The notes under the pieces: model-generated
Databases searched by the model: none
What the model saw: only the letters and a program-made list of their open reading frames with translations
Told to the model about the DNA's origin: nothing
DNA from: Diprion similis
Taxonomy: Eukaryota > Arthropoda > Insecta > Hymenoptera > Diprionidae
NCBI RefSeq assembly: GCF_021155765.1
Contig: NC_060115.1
Coordinates: 1,612,001 to 1,676,000 of the forward strand
Direction: 5' to 3'
DNA: 64,000 nucleotides
Position numbers and translations under genes: made by a program
Shown here: in pieces, positions 49,813 to 63,469 of the stretch
Layout: each line of letters begins with the position of its first letter
Numbering within the stretch: position 1 is the first letter of the stretch

Positions 49813-50744
49813 GAGCAAAATACTTGATCGTCGTCTGCACACTTTGGAAATCACCTCGCCAAGTAATATTAATCTGGTACTTAGCGATGGGAACGCATTA
49901 TTTATACACTACTACACTCAGCTGTTGCAAATTTACTGTACCAAATACGAAGTTTATCAGGAACGTGCAGCAAACCGCCAAAGCATTTTGCGTAGATTCA
50001 AAAAAATTAAATGAATAGATAAATTAATAATCACACGCGATAAATTTTGCGAACAACGTAAATTCTTGAGTGTAGCATCAGCGGTGTGCGTTCAAGAAAA
50101 GCTGCTTTTTTGCCACGTACATAAAAATCATTGCGATTACTTTTAGTTAAAATAATTATCAGTTCTTGCCGTCGCATTGCGCAGATTATTCCTTTCCCTC
50201 GCTCTCTCTCATTCCTATTGTAGCCAGATATTCTAAATTTTTCCCATTAGTTCCTTTCTACGGGATAAACTTAGTGCTCTTCCGAAGCATAAGCCGATTA
50301 ATTACTTATCTCTTGCCCCGGGTTGCCCAACTTTTCCCATCCCAGACCTGCGCGAGCTCCACTCTCTTATTGTTTTATTCTCTCGAGGCCTGATGGTAGT
50401 TTTGAACCGACTATGAAATCTGTGAAGAAATTGCTTTCCGTGTTGCCTGAAAACCCGGTACTAGTCGAGAAATTTTAAATTCACAAACTTTCGGCAATCT
50501 TGAATATTTCAGCGGGATTGATTAGTTTACAGCGCAATGCACACAGCTTGCCTCGGGAAGCATTTATTCCACTCCGAATACACCGAAAGTCTGGCCTCTT
50601 CGAAATTTATGGCCTTGAATGCAAAGCGCTGCTAATAAACACCTCGCGATCAGACATGCGGATTTACTCGCGAAATGACGTTCCGAGCCATTAAGCGCGA
50701 TGGGCAGCACTCAGAATGGTTTGGCGGACTGGCAGGTATTAGAT
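49813..50744. other. LARGE 3' flank
   Basis: The 3' UTR of LARGE must start here. No canonical AATAAA was seen close to the stop. Open frames in this stretch show no recognisable protein. Confidence 0.4.
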
Positions 50745-50985
50745 TAAGTCAGCGTCCTGGTTTAGAGGCCGACAAAAAGTGATTTTCAGTGATGTTTTTT
50801 ACGATAGGGAGATAAACAACGAAACTTTTTCATATTTTGAATGTATTTCAACACACATTTGAAAAGTACAAGACAAATTTTTTATCATCAAATTGCGTGT
50901 TGAAATACATTCAAAATTTTATGAATAGAAAAAAAAATCGCCGAAAATCACCTTTTTAGGCCTCTAAACTAGGACACTGCTTTAA
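50745..50985. mobile_element. Fold-back MITE (whole-element palindrome, ~240 bp)
   Basis: The left end AGTCAGCGTCCTGGTTTAGA(GGCC) pairs with the reverse complement of the right end (AAGCAGTGTCCTAGTTTAGA GGCC), over 24 positions with a few mismatches. The complementarity continues inward: AAAAGTGATTTTC against GAAAATCACCTTTT, and TTTTGAATGTATTTCAACAC against GTGTTGAAATACATTCAAAA, leaving a loop of about 45 bases. TTA/TA lies at both outer edges (ATTAAG and CTTTAAT), fitting a TA or TTAA target duplication. There is no coding capacity. This is a non-autonomous DNA transposon of the hairpin MITE kind; the superfamily is not decided. Confidence 0.8.
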
Positions 50986-53940
50986 TTTAACGTCATACAA
51001 AACTTCTGAATACACCTAATTACAGTGCCGTTACAAAACTGAAGAGTACAAGAAAGGCGTGCGGATTCGTAAAGAATGAAGGAAAGCGAAAGAAACAGAA
51101 ATTTTGCAATTTAAGAATTCTCCCAGAGGAGATGAAAGAGTAAACAGGCTACGGGGTGCGGATTTTGTCGGGCGAAAAACCTGGGAGATGGATAAAATAT
51201 TACTCATCTCAGAAGATATGGAAGCCTCGAAGGCTTCACAGGCCGTATCTCAACTAAGGCTAGAGAATTGAAGAATAACTGTTAGCTCGAAGTGATAAAA
51301 TGATAACAGAAATGATGCGAAATGATGAAAAGCCAGCCACGAGCATTTCAAATCGAGTCCAACGCGTAGGTGCATTAAATACATAACTGTCGATAACGTG
51401 GAAACAGGAATAAATCGCGATCGCGTGAATAAATTGGTCCAATCGATTTTTCCGATCTAGCTCCAAACGCGAGTTTGCACTCGACATTTTCGCGCTGCGT
51501 CGTATTGCGAACGGAGATTCGCTATTCGAATTTCCCTATGCAATTTAGCTGCCGCAATTCGCAATAAACTATACCAAAAACCAAAAAGACTGATGTTCAA
51601 ACACGCTACGTAGTCAAATGGGTTTGACGGATTTTCAGTTGAGCGTAATTAAACAACTTTATTTACCAAATACCTGGGGCTTATAATAACGAGAAACTCC
51701 GGGCTTTACTAACTCGTGATTACAGCAGTAGTAGATACTAATTATTCTAATGCAATACCTCTGTTATTTATTCGCGTAGTTTTAGCCTGATTAGCCCACG
51801 TAGCGGAATCCAATATTGAATAATCCGTATATTAACTGGCAGGGACTCGACCTATATACGCAATCGATCATTATAGACGTTTCAGAGTACGTAGACGAGT
51901 AATTATTCCACTGATAGATCTCGGTGCCGAACACTCGATATGATTAATCCAGCCGTGCCAAAATGCCGTCAAGTTATCCCGTGTTCGCTATTATAATAAT
52001 TCTCCGAGTTAGTCCAATTATTTTCACACAGTGCCTTGTACTCTAGTACCTTGTATACATAATATACAAACGTTTATCAACTCACAACTAGCTCCGAACA
52101 TTCCCAGTATTAATTCGAAATATTATTATAACCACGTTTCCCTGTCGGCAGTCACGAAGCGTTGGAATTATGCTGAGTAGCGTTACGATTGCCATTGATT
52201 TTAGTCATTCGACAAAGCAAATAATTGTGCGGGGATAAAAATTTTTCCTAAGAATTTGTATAAAATTTTTACAAGCGAATAACTCAATGTTGCTTCTTCT
52301 CTAAATCTCTTCGAATAATCCTATACATTTTTATGTTGTTTTCTGAAAAAATATTACTGTGGTTTTTTATTAATGCGGATATCGTGTTGTTCAAAGGGAT
52401 TTTCCAAGAAATATTTCACTGTACTGATAGATAGATAGGCAGACAAGTGTACGTGCACGAGTAGAATAGGAGAAGAAAGGTTTCACGTACCAATTCCTAA
52501 AGTGCTACACCGGCGAGACGGATTGAAGTATCGTCTTCCTTTCCTCGTTCGGCGAAGTAACTTGTGAACCAAAATTTTAAGGACCAAAGTTAGAATTGTA
52601 GACAAAAGGGCAAGTTTTAATATCGAGTAAATTTTATAATAAAAGTTAATCGTATATAAAACACCTAGGTATAGATTATAGTCATAATATACAACGAGGA
52701 TATATAAGATAAGAATGAAACAAATAAACAAATACCTTTGCAAATTTATATCATATGTTATAAACGTATATCTATATGTAGGATTGATTCGGGGAATATT
52801 TATTAAAATTTTATCATCCACCTTGAAGTGTACAGAGCAGTTATTTAATTTGAATACTTTTTTTTTTTTTTAATATTATACAATCACCACTATATTATAG
52901 GTAGATATTAATCGTTTATAAAATATTTATGTAATATTTACAAACCCCAACACCAGATTCATTTATATTATATATTATATATGTATATAATATATATATA
53001 TAATACGACACGGCCCAGAAATTATTTTCTATACAAATTATTATTATTATTATTATTATATCGAAGCACTCGATGAAAACATTTATATTTATTGAGGCAA
53101 GCTTCGACCCTACGTACTAGTTATCAGTTAGATTATACAAGTATTGTACTGTATTTTTTTCTATTATGCATCTATATATTATAATTTTTATTTCAACGAT
53201 ATAACGAACAGGCATATGTAATGTTAATTTCCCATTTAAGTTTACATTTTCAGGTATTATATCTTCCTAGTTATACGGGTGACCCGTTAATTTTTATTGT
53301 TGTCAATAATTATTATTGTAATTGAAGCAAGAAAATGAAAAATAAAAACTTATTCCTCGATATAACTATTCGTATATCCATTTTAACCCTCGACATTCTG
53401 CCCTCCTATCACTTATACGATTGACCCATACACTTATACCTATAATCATTTCTGTATTTACACTAAATCGCTTGTCGTTTATACACCAAATCCATTGCTG
53501 ATTCGTTATTTTATTTATTCGTTTACATTACATAGGTATGATAGGTACCGTCGCGTTCCAGTAACAATAATATAGAATTACGACGTAGGAAAATCGGTAA
53601 AATATCGTTTTTCTCTTACCATATGAATATTGTGAAGTTTCAACTGATCTCGATGATAGTTTAGTTATCGCATCGTCTCACGTAAAAGAGCGCGAAAATA
53701 TATCGCGTGCAAAAATTCCACCCGCGTAGCTTCTTCCTTTCGCATCCGAAGTTGACGGAAGTACATTTTGCGAGGGTAAAGCGCATGTATGTATTCATCC
53801 GAGTGCCGGTGTTACGGGAGTAAAGAGGATTATGGGGATAAGGGATAGAAGCGGCAACGCGCCCTGCGAGTTCGCTCGGCAGAGTACCGGTTACGTTTGA
53901 AGCGTTAATCGAGTTTCTTCGGAACCAGCCCGTTTCAAGA
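50986..53940. other. AT-rich intergenic DNA
   Basis: No supported gene. It holds AT-dinucleotide and TTA runs (around 52975-53005 and 53039-53060) and poly-T tracts. A minus-strand hydrophobic frame of 112 codons at 52483-52821 is a by-product of low-complexity AT-rich sequence. Confidence 0.4.
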
Positions 53941-53950
53941 AATAACGAGA

Positions 53951-53980
53951 GGGCGGGGGGGGGGGGGGGGAGGGGGAGGG
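53951..53980 (+). repeat. G-rich tract with a G16 run
   Basis: The segment reads GGGC, then sixteen G, then AGGGGGAGGG. It contains at least four G-runs and could form a G-quadruplex. No gene start is visible next to it. Confidence 0.8.
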
Positions 53981-54188
53981 ATGAAGCGAAAGCGACCTTT
54001 GCTCTTGTCGCTTCGCCGTCGCAGCTCCTCCGGCTCTTCGCGAATTAGTTTATAAAGTTGAAAGGCGGTTTTTCTTCTATTTCTTCAATTTCTCACCCTC
54101 GGTGTAGGTACGAGTAATGTAAATTTCTCACCGAGATCGAGACGCGCCTGCCTGATGACTAGTGTGTATTATACGAGGTGTGAGTTAT

Positions 54189-55047
54189 ACATGGTGTGCC
54201 TAGAATTCCTACGAATCGCCTCTTTCTTCGAGGTCAAAGTCTTTAAGTAAGTGAGATGTGTACCAACTGTCTAAAGAAATCCCTATATTGTTAGGGAATT
54301 ATTTTCCTGGCAAATGCTACCCTGCTGAGTAATGCCATGATGCATAGTTGCGATGTGAATTATTTAAACTCCGACTCATTTTTTCCCCAAGCAGATTCAA
54401 CGTCACGATAATTAGTCACCGCCGATCTAGGGTATTTTGGCGCCGTTGGTACACATCTTACTTAATGTCCTGGTCGACATGTTTTTGACTCTTGTAGTGT
54501 TCCGAAATAGAAAATCCAAAGATATTTTATATTAGTAAAGACGTGTCAATAGTCCGGAGCACGGAAAGAGAAAATAAAAGTTTTATCACGAAATGCCGAC
54601 GATTTGAAATAAAAAATTTTTCTAGTCTCCCTGTTTTTTGAGCTTTCTGAATTTTTTAAAAATAATAACAATTTTTTTTTTTAAATCCGTGATTCCAACC
54701 ATAGAGAGAAAGAACATTTCCACCAAATTTCAAGAAAATTGGTTCATCAGAACTTGAGATATCATGTCAACCGTATCGAAAAAAGTAGTTTCGAGAAAAA
54801 CGCGTTTAAAGATTCGTTCCAGCCGGACCAGTTTAATTAGCGCGTCACAAAAATAACTGTAACTTCAAAAATAATTTGAATTTTCAAAAATCCTCTTAGA
54901 GGTTTATTCTTGAAGGTCTAAACTTTGAAAATATGCAGGAAAAAGAACAACTTTTTCAAATTTCTAGACCAGAGTACCCCCTTAAATCTAGTCCAGCGCG
55001 AGAGAAAAACTTTTTTGAAGAAAGAAGCTACACCCTAGGCACACCAT
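54189..55047. mobile_element. TIR element flanked by TA, ~860 bp
   Basis: The left end is TA|CATGGTGTGCCTAG and the right end is CTAGGCACACCATG|TA: a perfect 14-bp terminal inverted repeat with TA on both sides, as for Tc1/mariner-type insertions. The interior has no transposase-length frame. Two motifs echo across the ends (TTTCTTCGAGG near the left, TTTTTTGAAGAAAGAAG near the right). Most likely a non-autonomous copy; the superfamily is inferred from the TA duplication only. Confidence 0.65.
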
Positions 55048-58000
55048 GTAATTATTATAGACATAACGTGTCATACCTGAAACAGGAAAGTTAACTGCGT
55101 CACAAGGACGCTTTGGTCTGAAGGTTGCATGAATTTCATTCAGGCCAGGAGGGGGTCTGGATTTCGCGGATTTTTGGAAAGCTGGTTCAATTTTTGAAGA
55201 GAACAAGAGCAAGAGAGAGAGAGAGAGAGAGAAATAGGTGTCGAGATGAAGCTGTGAAGCGGTAGCCGAGCAGCAGTTGGGGAACTTCGTAAATAATTAC
55301 TTGTTTTTCTGCGGCCCCTGCAATGAGAATAATTTAAGTAGCTGTAACAATGGGCTGAGATCCGACTACTGAAGTAGTCCACTTGTCATTGCGGTGGGTG
55401 CGTGTATACATATATACGTAGGTACAGTAGAGTCTCCTGAATTAATTATCAACTCGCTTTTGTTACTCTCAAGGAAATTACTGCCGCGTAGGATTCTTGC
55501 AGATTCAGATAAGGCGCAGTTCTCTGTCTCTTTCTCCTTAAGCTCTTCCGACGCCGAAAAACGGGGGAAAACGGGTCCATTCAAAATAGAAACGTAGCAC
55601 GGTCTTTGCTCGTTAAAACTGAACTTAGATTGTGCAAAATTTCGCATCTTTGGCGTCAATTCTCACCGATAGTTTTTCCTAGAGTGCGACTACGCGACAC
55701 TCGATTCTGTATCGCGAGAAAGATAACGAATGTTTGCCACGATCGTACGAGAAACGTATTATTTTCATTTTATCTTATTTACCGTATATTTTTCAACCCC
55801 CCACCCCGTACGAAATTCCCCTGCAACACAATTATCGCCGTTACACAGCGTTCGGTCAAAAAGTGCTTATCTAAAATGCTAATGGACTCTACAACGACTC
55901 GGTTGGTGGCGGGCCATAAAGCAGCTGCAGCGAGGGGATTCGGTAAAACACGCTATCGGACAAATAAAGCCCTTCACATTGAGCGTAAAAAGTGGATGCT
56001 TCGCCCTTCTTCTTTTTTCCCCTCTTCCAGAAGCCCCTTCGAAAAGTGCTTGGCCGCAGATGTGCGAAACGGCCTAATCAGCGGTGGGGAAAAAGAAACT
56101 ACTAAAATGTAGATTTTGACAAACGGGTCTTCATTCTCAATCCGAAACTCGACGACCCCGTCAATTGCGAGTTCCCAGGTCACGTGGACGGATAAAGTTT
56201 TTGCTGAAACGGGGCGTGCACGAGGGCACTGTACTAAATAACTAACAATAAGTTCCGCAAGTCCTCTGTATGAAACTGTGAGGCAGGTATCTACGTGCGC
56301 GGAATTCCGATTGCGCGAAATTCACTCTCTCTCTCTTTCTCTCTCTCTCTGCTGAGCGTATCTCGGGACGACCAACACCCCTCAACGCTTTGTCTATTGT
56401 TTTTGCCCGGAATTGCCACCCTTTTTCCACTTTGCAGCAACACTGTTGAATTCGCAATGATCGTTCGCGGATTTTATCTTATCAGATTTTCATTTTTTTC
56501 AAATTCATTTACCAGTATTTCTAAAAGTTTGTCGACAAAAAAACGAAACTTCGTTATCAAATGTTTTAAAATGGCTTTTCCTAGCTTGATATTATGCTTT
56601 GGACATCACGATGATCAAAGATGAAAATGGAGCATGGATAAAGTAAAAGATGATTGATGCGGACGATTGCGTGAATAAAAGATGAATTGGGAACAAAATA
56701 AAATTGATGTAATGTTTGAACTTTTATTGATCCCAATGGATCCATACACTAAAAATCTACTATATATAATAATACCTATCTATATCATCTAGCTATAAAA
56801 ATTATACGCAATTGTTAATGAGAATAATATGAATTCATTGTGTGTACATATTGACGTGGGAATATATTTTTTCTGTTAATTATACCCTTGGTATAACCGC
56901 ATGATCACTCTTTTTGACATTATTACTATTATTATCGATGATGATGAAACATCGTCTTTAGTGTAATCTCTCTACATATTATAAACAAAGCCGATAAAAA
57001 ACTGATGATGTAAATCTGACATAAATCGTTTAAATTAATTAATCGGTTAATTATTATACGAATAAATGTTTACAATCTAAATGCTTCAGCGCGTTCAATA
57101 GTGTCAAACTTATAATTTAACATGGGTCCCATACGTTTAATTATACAATAATAGACGATAAATAACCAAATATAGTGTATAATATAATATAGTGAATGTG
57201 ATATATAACTAATTAATACCGAGTAAAAGAAGTTGACGCAATAAAAATAATACACATACATATTGTGCGAGATTAAGCACCCGTTAAATGCGATCATTAT
57301 TCTTCTCCTTACTTCTCTGCTCCTCAAACTATAATTTATTTTTTAATTTTTTTAAATCGTTAAATTATATCCTAACAGACTTTTAGTTTCCCTAATGGCG
57401 GGTCAACGTTACACTTTATATTGTCAATTAAAAACGATCAGGATTCACTTGTAAATGCAACAAGGAATGCGCGTGCGTATTACAGCCACGGCTAGCTACG
57501 AGTATTGGTGAGAAAAAATCTCTGCGTTTCAATTTGTTTATTACCATCAGAGTGTAATAAGGAATTATCGATGTTTCAACCTGAAACGACTTGAAATTGT
57601 TTAAAACAAATCGATTTTTAAATTGAAGTTAACTACACCTCCGTTCTGTAAGATAGTTTTAATCGATTTGCGATCTGATCTTTGGACGAATGATTGCCGT
57701 TATGATCACGGTGTACATAACAAAACGACATGATCTCGGTGAAAAGATTTCTCTCTACGTATGTGAATTGTTATTTGTTATTTCCGTTATTATACGTGAT
57801 AGTCTCACGGAGCTGCAGCAGCTGATCCCTGTGTAACATATTATATTTTATAACAGTAATTATAATTATTTGGAAAAAAATTCACATTATTCATTATTAT
57901 CCTTACATAGGTACTTATACAATCGTTATTTCTATATATTTATATTAATATTTATATACCTATATACATATGTATACGCGTTAATGCTAATATATTAGAG

Positions 58001-58172
58001 TCATTTATTATAATCATTATTACGTAGACCGTATTTCTAGAAATTGAATTAGGAATTAGGAATTAGGTGTCCTGAAACAATAACTGTTAGTTTCGCGTAG
58101 CGAGAAAGCGCGAATTGTTATTGAGCCAGTCAATATTATACACACACAAACATATATATATACATACATATG

Positions 58173-58212
<40 letters not shown>

Positions 58213-61200
58213 AGCGATCTGTGTTACAATATATTAAACGACGTTATATCAGTTACAATATTTAATCCACGTGCTGCGAAAAAGTGACAAGTGTTTGAAC
58301 AATCACGAGAAGCGTCGTAACTATATTATACGTATCCCTTTCGATCGTTAATCCATTGTTCGTCCGGCTTGGATTCTCTCTTTCTGTTTTATGTTTTTTT
58401 TACTTTTTTTTTCAATTTTGTCCTTCAGTTATTACAATCCTAAATTTAAAAAATATATGATGTATATATATATATGTATATGTATAATTATAATAATAGT
58501 AATAATAATAATAATTATTATTATTATTCATACCTAAACCGTATTTATAACGTAGGTACGTATGTATATTCTAAAAGGAATAAATGCATAGTCGGTTCGC
58601 CTATATAATGAATGGATCGTAGAATAATGGAAACGGGGTGGTAGGAAGTGGCGAATATTATATGCTTCAAAATACAAAATTACAAAAATATATTCGTGGA
58701 CGCCATCCCAGGCTAAAGAAAGTCGCACTGATCCATCGTGTCGCATATAGTAATAATGTATAATTCGCTATCAAATCTTTTTTTCCCGAACTAATATGCA
58801 TAAATTAGTGTATTTACATTGGACGACTTCCAACTGGGATGAGCGAACCGCGACTCTTCTAGGCCGCTTAAAATATTCACGACATCGAAGCCTGCTGCTG
58901 CACATCATGCATCGCGAATGGAAATCGCGAAATTTTTGCACCCTTTTTTTCGCGAAAAATATATATATATAACAGCTTAAGAGGGTGGAGAATAAAAGCG
59001 CGAAATTTAATTTCTTTTTTATCCCTCTCGTTACCGGAAGGAAGGTGGCCAAAAAAGAAAAGAAAATTACAAAAAAAAAAGAAAAATCGAAAAAAAACGA
59101 AACCTCGAGCGATGATGTATGCAGGGCACAAATTGCATGATATCTGGGGTATATGGGTTAGTGTTTGTACCTACGTAGACGTTGTCGTTTTTACATCGCC
59201 ACTTCCTCCCCGCGTCGTATTATATTATGTACATACATATGTATGTATATATATATAATTATATATATATATATCTATTTATATGTAACTTAATTCTGTC
59301 ATACATTCTGCGTAATACTGAACAGTTATCGTATTGTGTATAATATGTGTATAATATGAGTAAATATTGAAACGGACCATCTGAATCCGGGGTTTTTCGC
59401 CTTGCTGTTATTATTATTATTATTATTATTATTATGATTTCTTCTTTATTTTATTATGATTTCTTCTTTATTTTATTCTGTTTTATCCATCAATGTGTTG
59501 TAAAAATGTTGCTTCTGTCTGTCTGTGATTAATTTCCTTGTGACACGGGTGACATTCGACGCAAAATTTTCGGGAATAATTATTTCGCATAAATAGCTTG
59601 AAATTGAAGGATTTCGGTATATCGATCTGTGTAGGAGGTAAAATCGAGAAACGAGAGATAAAAATGAAGGAAAACCCGTTACGAACGAATGGCTAGAGCG
59701 TATATTATAATTGATTTTTCCCCGCTGCAGCGAACTTCGTACGTCCGCGTATTACGAATAACAAGTAATCCATCAATTTGCAATGGCTCTCGACATTGTG
59801 GAAAACAGAAATGGAACAAAAATGAAGAAAATAAAATAAAAAATAATAATAAAAAAAAATAAAAAAAAATGTAAAAAAAGAGGTTGAAAAAAAACATCAT
59901 ATTTTCGCAAAGAAGTATAAGGAGGCTGTTGTTGCCGTATGAAAAATGATTGAGTGTCTAACCGAGCTGAATAATAAAAACGGCGAGAGCTAAAATAACG
60001 CGTTAAAAAACCATCAGATAAAATATCGCATTTCACGAAGAAAGGTATAAATTATTGTTATTGTTATTGTTGTTTTATCACCTTCTGTATATCATCTGTA
60101 CAATTTTCAACGATCACTGAACTCAACCGCAGAATTTGTAATATGCGTTACATATATATTGAGAAAGATTATTCCTTTCATTTCAAAACTGCCACTCAAG
60201 TTCCTACATCTGTATTTAATTTCATTTCTTCTTTTTTATATTTGATTTCGTTTCTCTCATTACATGTTTTTTTTTTTTTTTTTTTTTGTTTCAAGAAAGA
60301 GAGAAAAATAAAATTGACCGACTGCAGCCGAGAGTTTTGCGCGAAGTTTGCTGCAACTTCAAAGTTATAAATCAAAGATCTTTGCTGCTTCGTTGTATGT
60401 ATATATGTATATATATATATATATATCTTATATGTACCTATACCAGGCGCATCAACGGAGTTTTCTTGCAATTTATGATAATTAACTCTTTCAAGATGAT
60501 ACTCGCGATTATTTTCTCTGTGGGATCTTCTTACATTTACGAAGAAATATCGCGGAGCAATTAGGATTTTAGTCATACATTAATCATATCGTTACAATTA
60601 CAATCAACGCGAATGGTTTAAAGAAATTACTTGTGGTGAATAATCGTAGTCTAGAATTTCTTATTTTTACACCGTCAAACGTCAATTTTACTAAACTTTT
60701 AAAATGACCCGCGGGTAAATGGGAAGAAGTTTTTCTTCTATGCAAAATAATTTTCAATTTTAAAACGTTTAATGTTACGTTTGTAAATGCTCCATAATTA
60801 CTATACTGTATTATTTTGTGCGGCAAGGATCCCCGAATTTCAGAAAATCTATCGAGTTTACATATGCATATTATTATTGGTATTACTGGTATTATTATAA
60901 TTATTACTACTTTGATCGCCAGATATTTTAACTGCGTTATCAAGTAGGTGGGGAAATCGTCGTATGACATCGTTTTTTACAAATGAATATCACCCTAACA
61001 ACCGTAATTACGGTACTTATAATAATAATAAATTTTCGACAGTCAATTCGAAAATAAGAATAATCCAAAAAACAATAATAAAGATAATGATGTTACGAAA
61101 GTATTCTCTACACGCCGCATACCTTATCTACTAATTTATGATACAATATGTCGTTACACATGTTATATACTACATGAATATACGAACATTATTCATCATG

Positions 61201-61840
61201 TAATTGGTTGATTCATACAATCATTCATTATTTATGTATGATATATACTAACTATAACTAACACGTAATATTAATATTATTCCTTTTTTAATTTCGATAT
61301 TTTGAAATAATAATTACGATCCGCTTTCTACATAACACACAGTGTAGTAGGATACAGTTTATGTATAGACAGTTGAATTAAATATACACTTGGCAGCACA
61401 CCGTTGGACAATGACAATCGAAGAGGTAACGAATGAACCGAAATTAAAGAGAATAAAAAGAAAAGAAAAGAAAAGAAAAGAAAAGAAAGATAACACGTAA
61501 ACGAAATACGGAAAGAAAGCGCAGTTAATTGGACCAATTGTCGTTACGTCAATTGTCACAACTGTCGATTCTTTCGTTACGCAGCGTAAGCAACGTTGAT
61601 TGGTACTAGACGCTGATTGAAGAAAACGTCAAATAAAAGAAATAAAAATAAAGAATTACAGTGACGGTATTGGTAATGACGTTGGGTATTGGAGAGAGAA
61701 AACTTGTAACATTTTCACTAACTTCCCGTTCTGAATAGTGCAAATACGTATCAGCCAGTATCCGGAATCCCCAGGGAACGCAGGAAAAAAAGGAAATAAG
61801 AGAAGAGAAGAGACAGACACATATTCGCCGAGGTAATTCG
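55048..61840. other. Gene-poor AT-rich DNA with microsatellites
   Basis: No supported exon. Repeats include GA at 55213-55231, CT at 56323-56350, TA at 58180-58208, a TTA/TAA run at 59408-59433, poly-T at 60268-60288 and TA near 60405-60427. It may be intron or very long 3' UTR of the minus-strand gene entering from the right, but nothing in the sequence proves that. Confidence 0.4.
59434..59477. repeat. 22-bp direct tandem duplication
   Basis: ATGATTTCTTCTTTATTTTA occurs twice with a period of 22 bp directly after a TTA microsatellite. Confidence 0.85.
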
Positions 61841-61849
61841 CGAAACACC

Positions 61850-62060
61850 CGTGGCTCCGCACACACGTCGCGGTCTAGCCGCCCCTTCAGACGGCCAGGA
61901 TATCCCGAGCTTTTGTCATCTGAGGCGTCCGACATCGTCCGGGGTTCCGGGGTTCGCCTCGCCTCGGATATTTCCTGGCTCGAGTACAAGAGCCTTTGGG
62001 TATCCCGACGACGGGAATACCGGCGTCTGTCTCTCACGCCCCGGAGTTCTTCCTGCTCCC
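61850..62060. other. GC-rich islet
   Basis: About 200 bp of GC-rich, CpG-containing sequence in an AT-rich region, followed by a CT-rich stretch at 62075-62125. The minus strand holds a polar frame from an internal ATG (MSDASDDKSSGYPGRLKGRL) that meets a possible donor (GAC|GTGTGT). It could be a first exon or a promoter; no partner exon was found. Confidence 0.3.
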
Positions 62061-63263
62061 ATCCCTCTTCGACTTTCTCTCTCTCTATCTCTCTTTCTCT
62101 CTCTTTCTCTCTCTTTCTTTATCTCGTTCAGGGCGTCGCGACGGCGGCACTCCTGCCAATTGGATGCCGACGGCTTGCTCTTTACTCGCGAGAACGCGGG
62201 GAGAAGAATGACGGGAGGAAAGGGGCGAGGAATAGAAATATTGTAGTCCCCGCCAAAGTATCTTACCCTCGACGCTAGTGCGCGAGGAAAAAAACGATTC
62301 ACGTACGTGCCAGTAACCGACGAAAATCCCTTGCTCGGTACGAGTTTCCTCTTCGTCCGGGTGCCTCTGATTTCCGCCGGAAATTCAACTTGAGGTGTAG
62401 ATGCGCAATAAATAGATACAACGGATTCGGCGTTGCTTATGCGTGTCCTCTTCATCCGCTTACGTTAAAGTCAAAAAGTTACTCGATTTGGCGGAAATAA
62501 AAAGCCTAGATGGAGTCTCGAGACGAGGTAACAATTGCAAATAATCGGGGGTTTGAATTTGAAGATCCCTATTTTCCGTTAGCCATATTATAATATTCTG
62601 ACTAGTCCACGGACGAAGCGTTGACGCGTATATAATGCATAAGAGAATTTCGTTGACTGGACAAATGCAAAATCATCTCAACATCGATAAAGAGAGAGAG
62701 AGAGAGGGGCTACCTTAGTATCGTTTCCATTCAACGTCCGGATTAACAATTAGGCGTAGATATACTTAAAACATTTTGATCCAATTTCCAAAATCCGGAA
62801 ATCATCAGGGTTGTTCCGAAATTTAATTTTCCGTCTTCCGGATAGAAACTTCGCCAATTGCGAAATAAAAATTTCTGGATAAGCACGTCAATAATGATTT
62901 AGCATATTATTTACAGGAATTAAATTTTTCAACAACCCTGCAAAGATGTTTTGTATTAGATGTAACACAGGATGTATTGTAAATCTATATAAACTAAGAA
63001 TTGGTTTGATACATATGAAGAAAAGAAATTTTAAATGGTGAAAAAGAAAAGAACATAACCGCAGAATGATTCTGTACAATAAACTTTAATCTGCACCACG
63101 GATGGGTGAAACAGTTTCTCTTCAAGTTTTTTTTTCACATTCTCTGCGGGAAGCCCTTACGTGCCGACGACTGTGCGAAACAATAAGAGAGTACATCATA
63201 GTCTCTGGGTAATCGCACGTATCCTTCGTAGCACGTAATAATAATAATAATATTATTAATAAT

Positions 63264-63294
<31 letters not shown>

Positions 63295-63469
63295 GAATAA
63301 AGTACAGCGATTGAACGACGAATAATAATCGCGCACGCACACGCACACAGATCGTTTAAATTACAAGGTTGCGTAAAGGCACTACCGGTTAGAAGGATTG
63401 ACGGCACGAGACGATCCTGAGGTTCCTAAGGGCTCGCGGCGTCGGCCGTGCGTCGTCGCGGCGCCACCC
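62061..63469 (-). other. Probable 3' UTR and flank of the right-edge gene
   Basis: No supported exon. It contains a TAA/ATT-rich microsatellite at about 63236-63292 and GA repeats near 62690-62706. Being directly downstream of the stop codon at 63470 on the minus strand, at least part is 3' UTR. Confidence 0.4.

Noticed and set aside
52483..52821. Minus-strand hydrophobic frame of 112 codons
   Set aside because: Its Ile/Leu/Tyr content follows from AT-rich sequence; no homology or gene context.
55606..56112. Plus-strand open frame of 168 codons
   Set aside because: Composition is not protein-like, no recognisable domain and no splice partners.
61916..62455. Minus-strand open frame of 179 codons over the GC islet and CT repeat
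   Set aside because: Much of it is Arg/Glu-rich translation of the CT/GA microsatellite; no family resemblance. The islet itself is kept as a finding.
62888..63079. Minus-strand hydrophobic 63-codon frame near the right edge
   Set aside because: It lies downstream of the stop of the right-edge gene, in AT-rich sequence; most likely 3' UTR.
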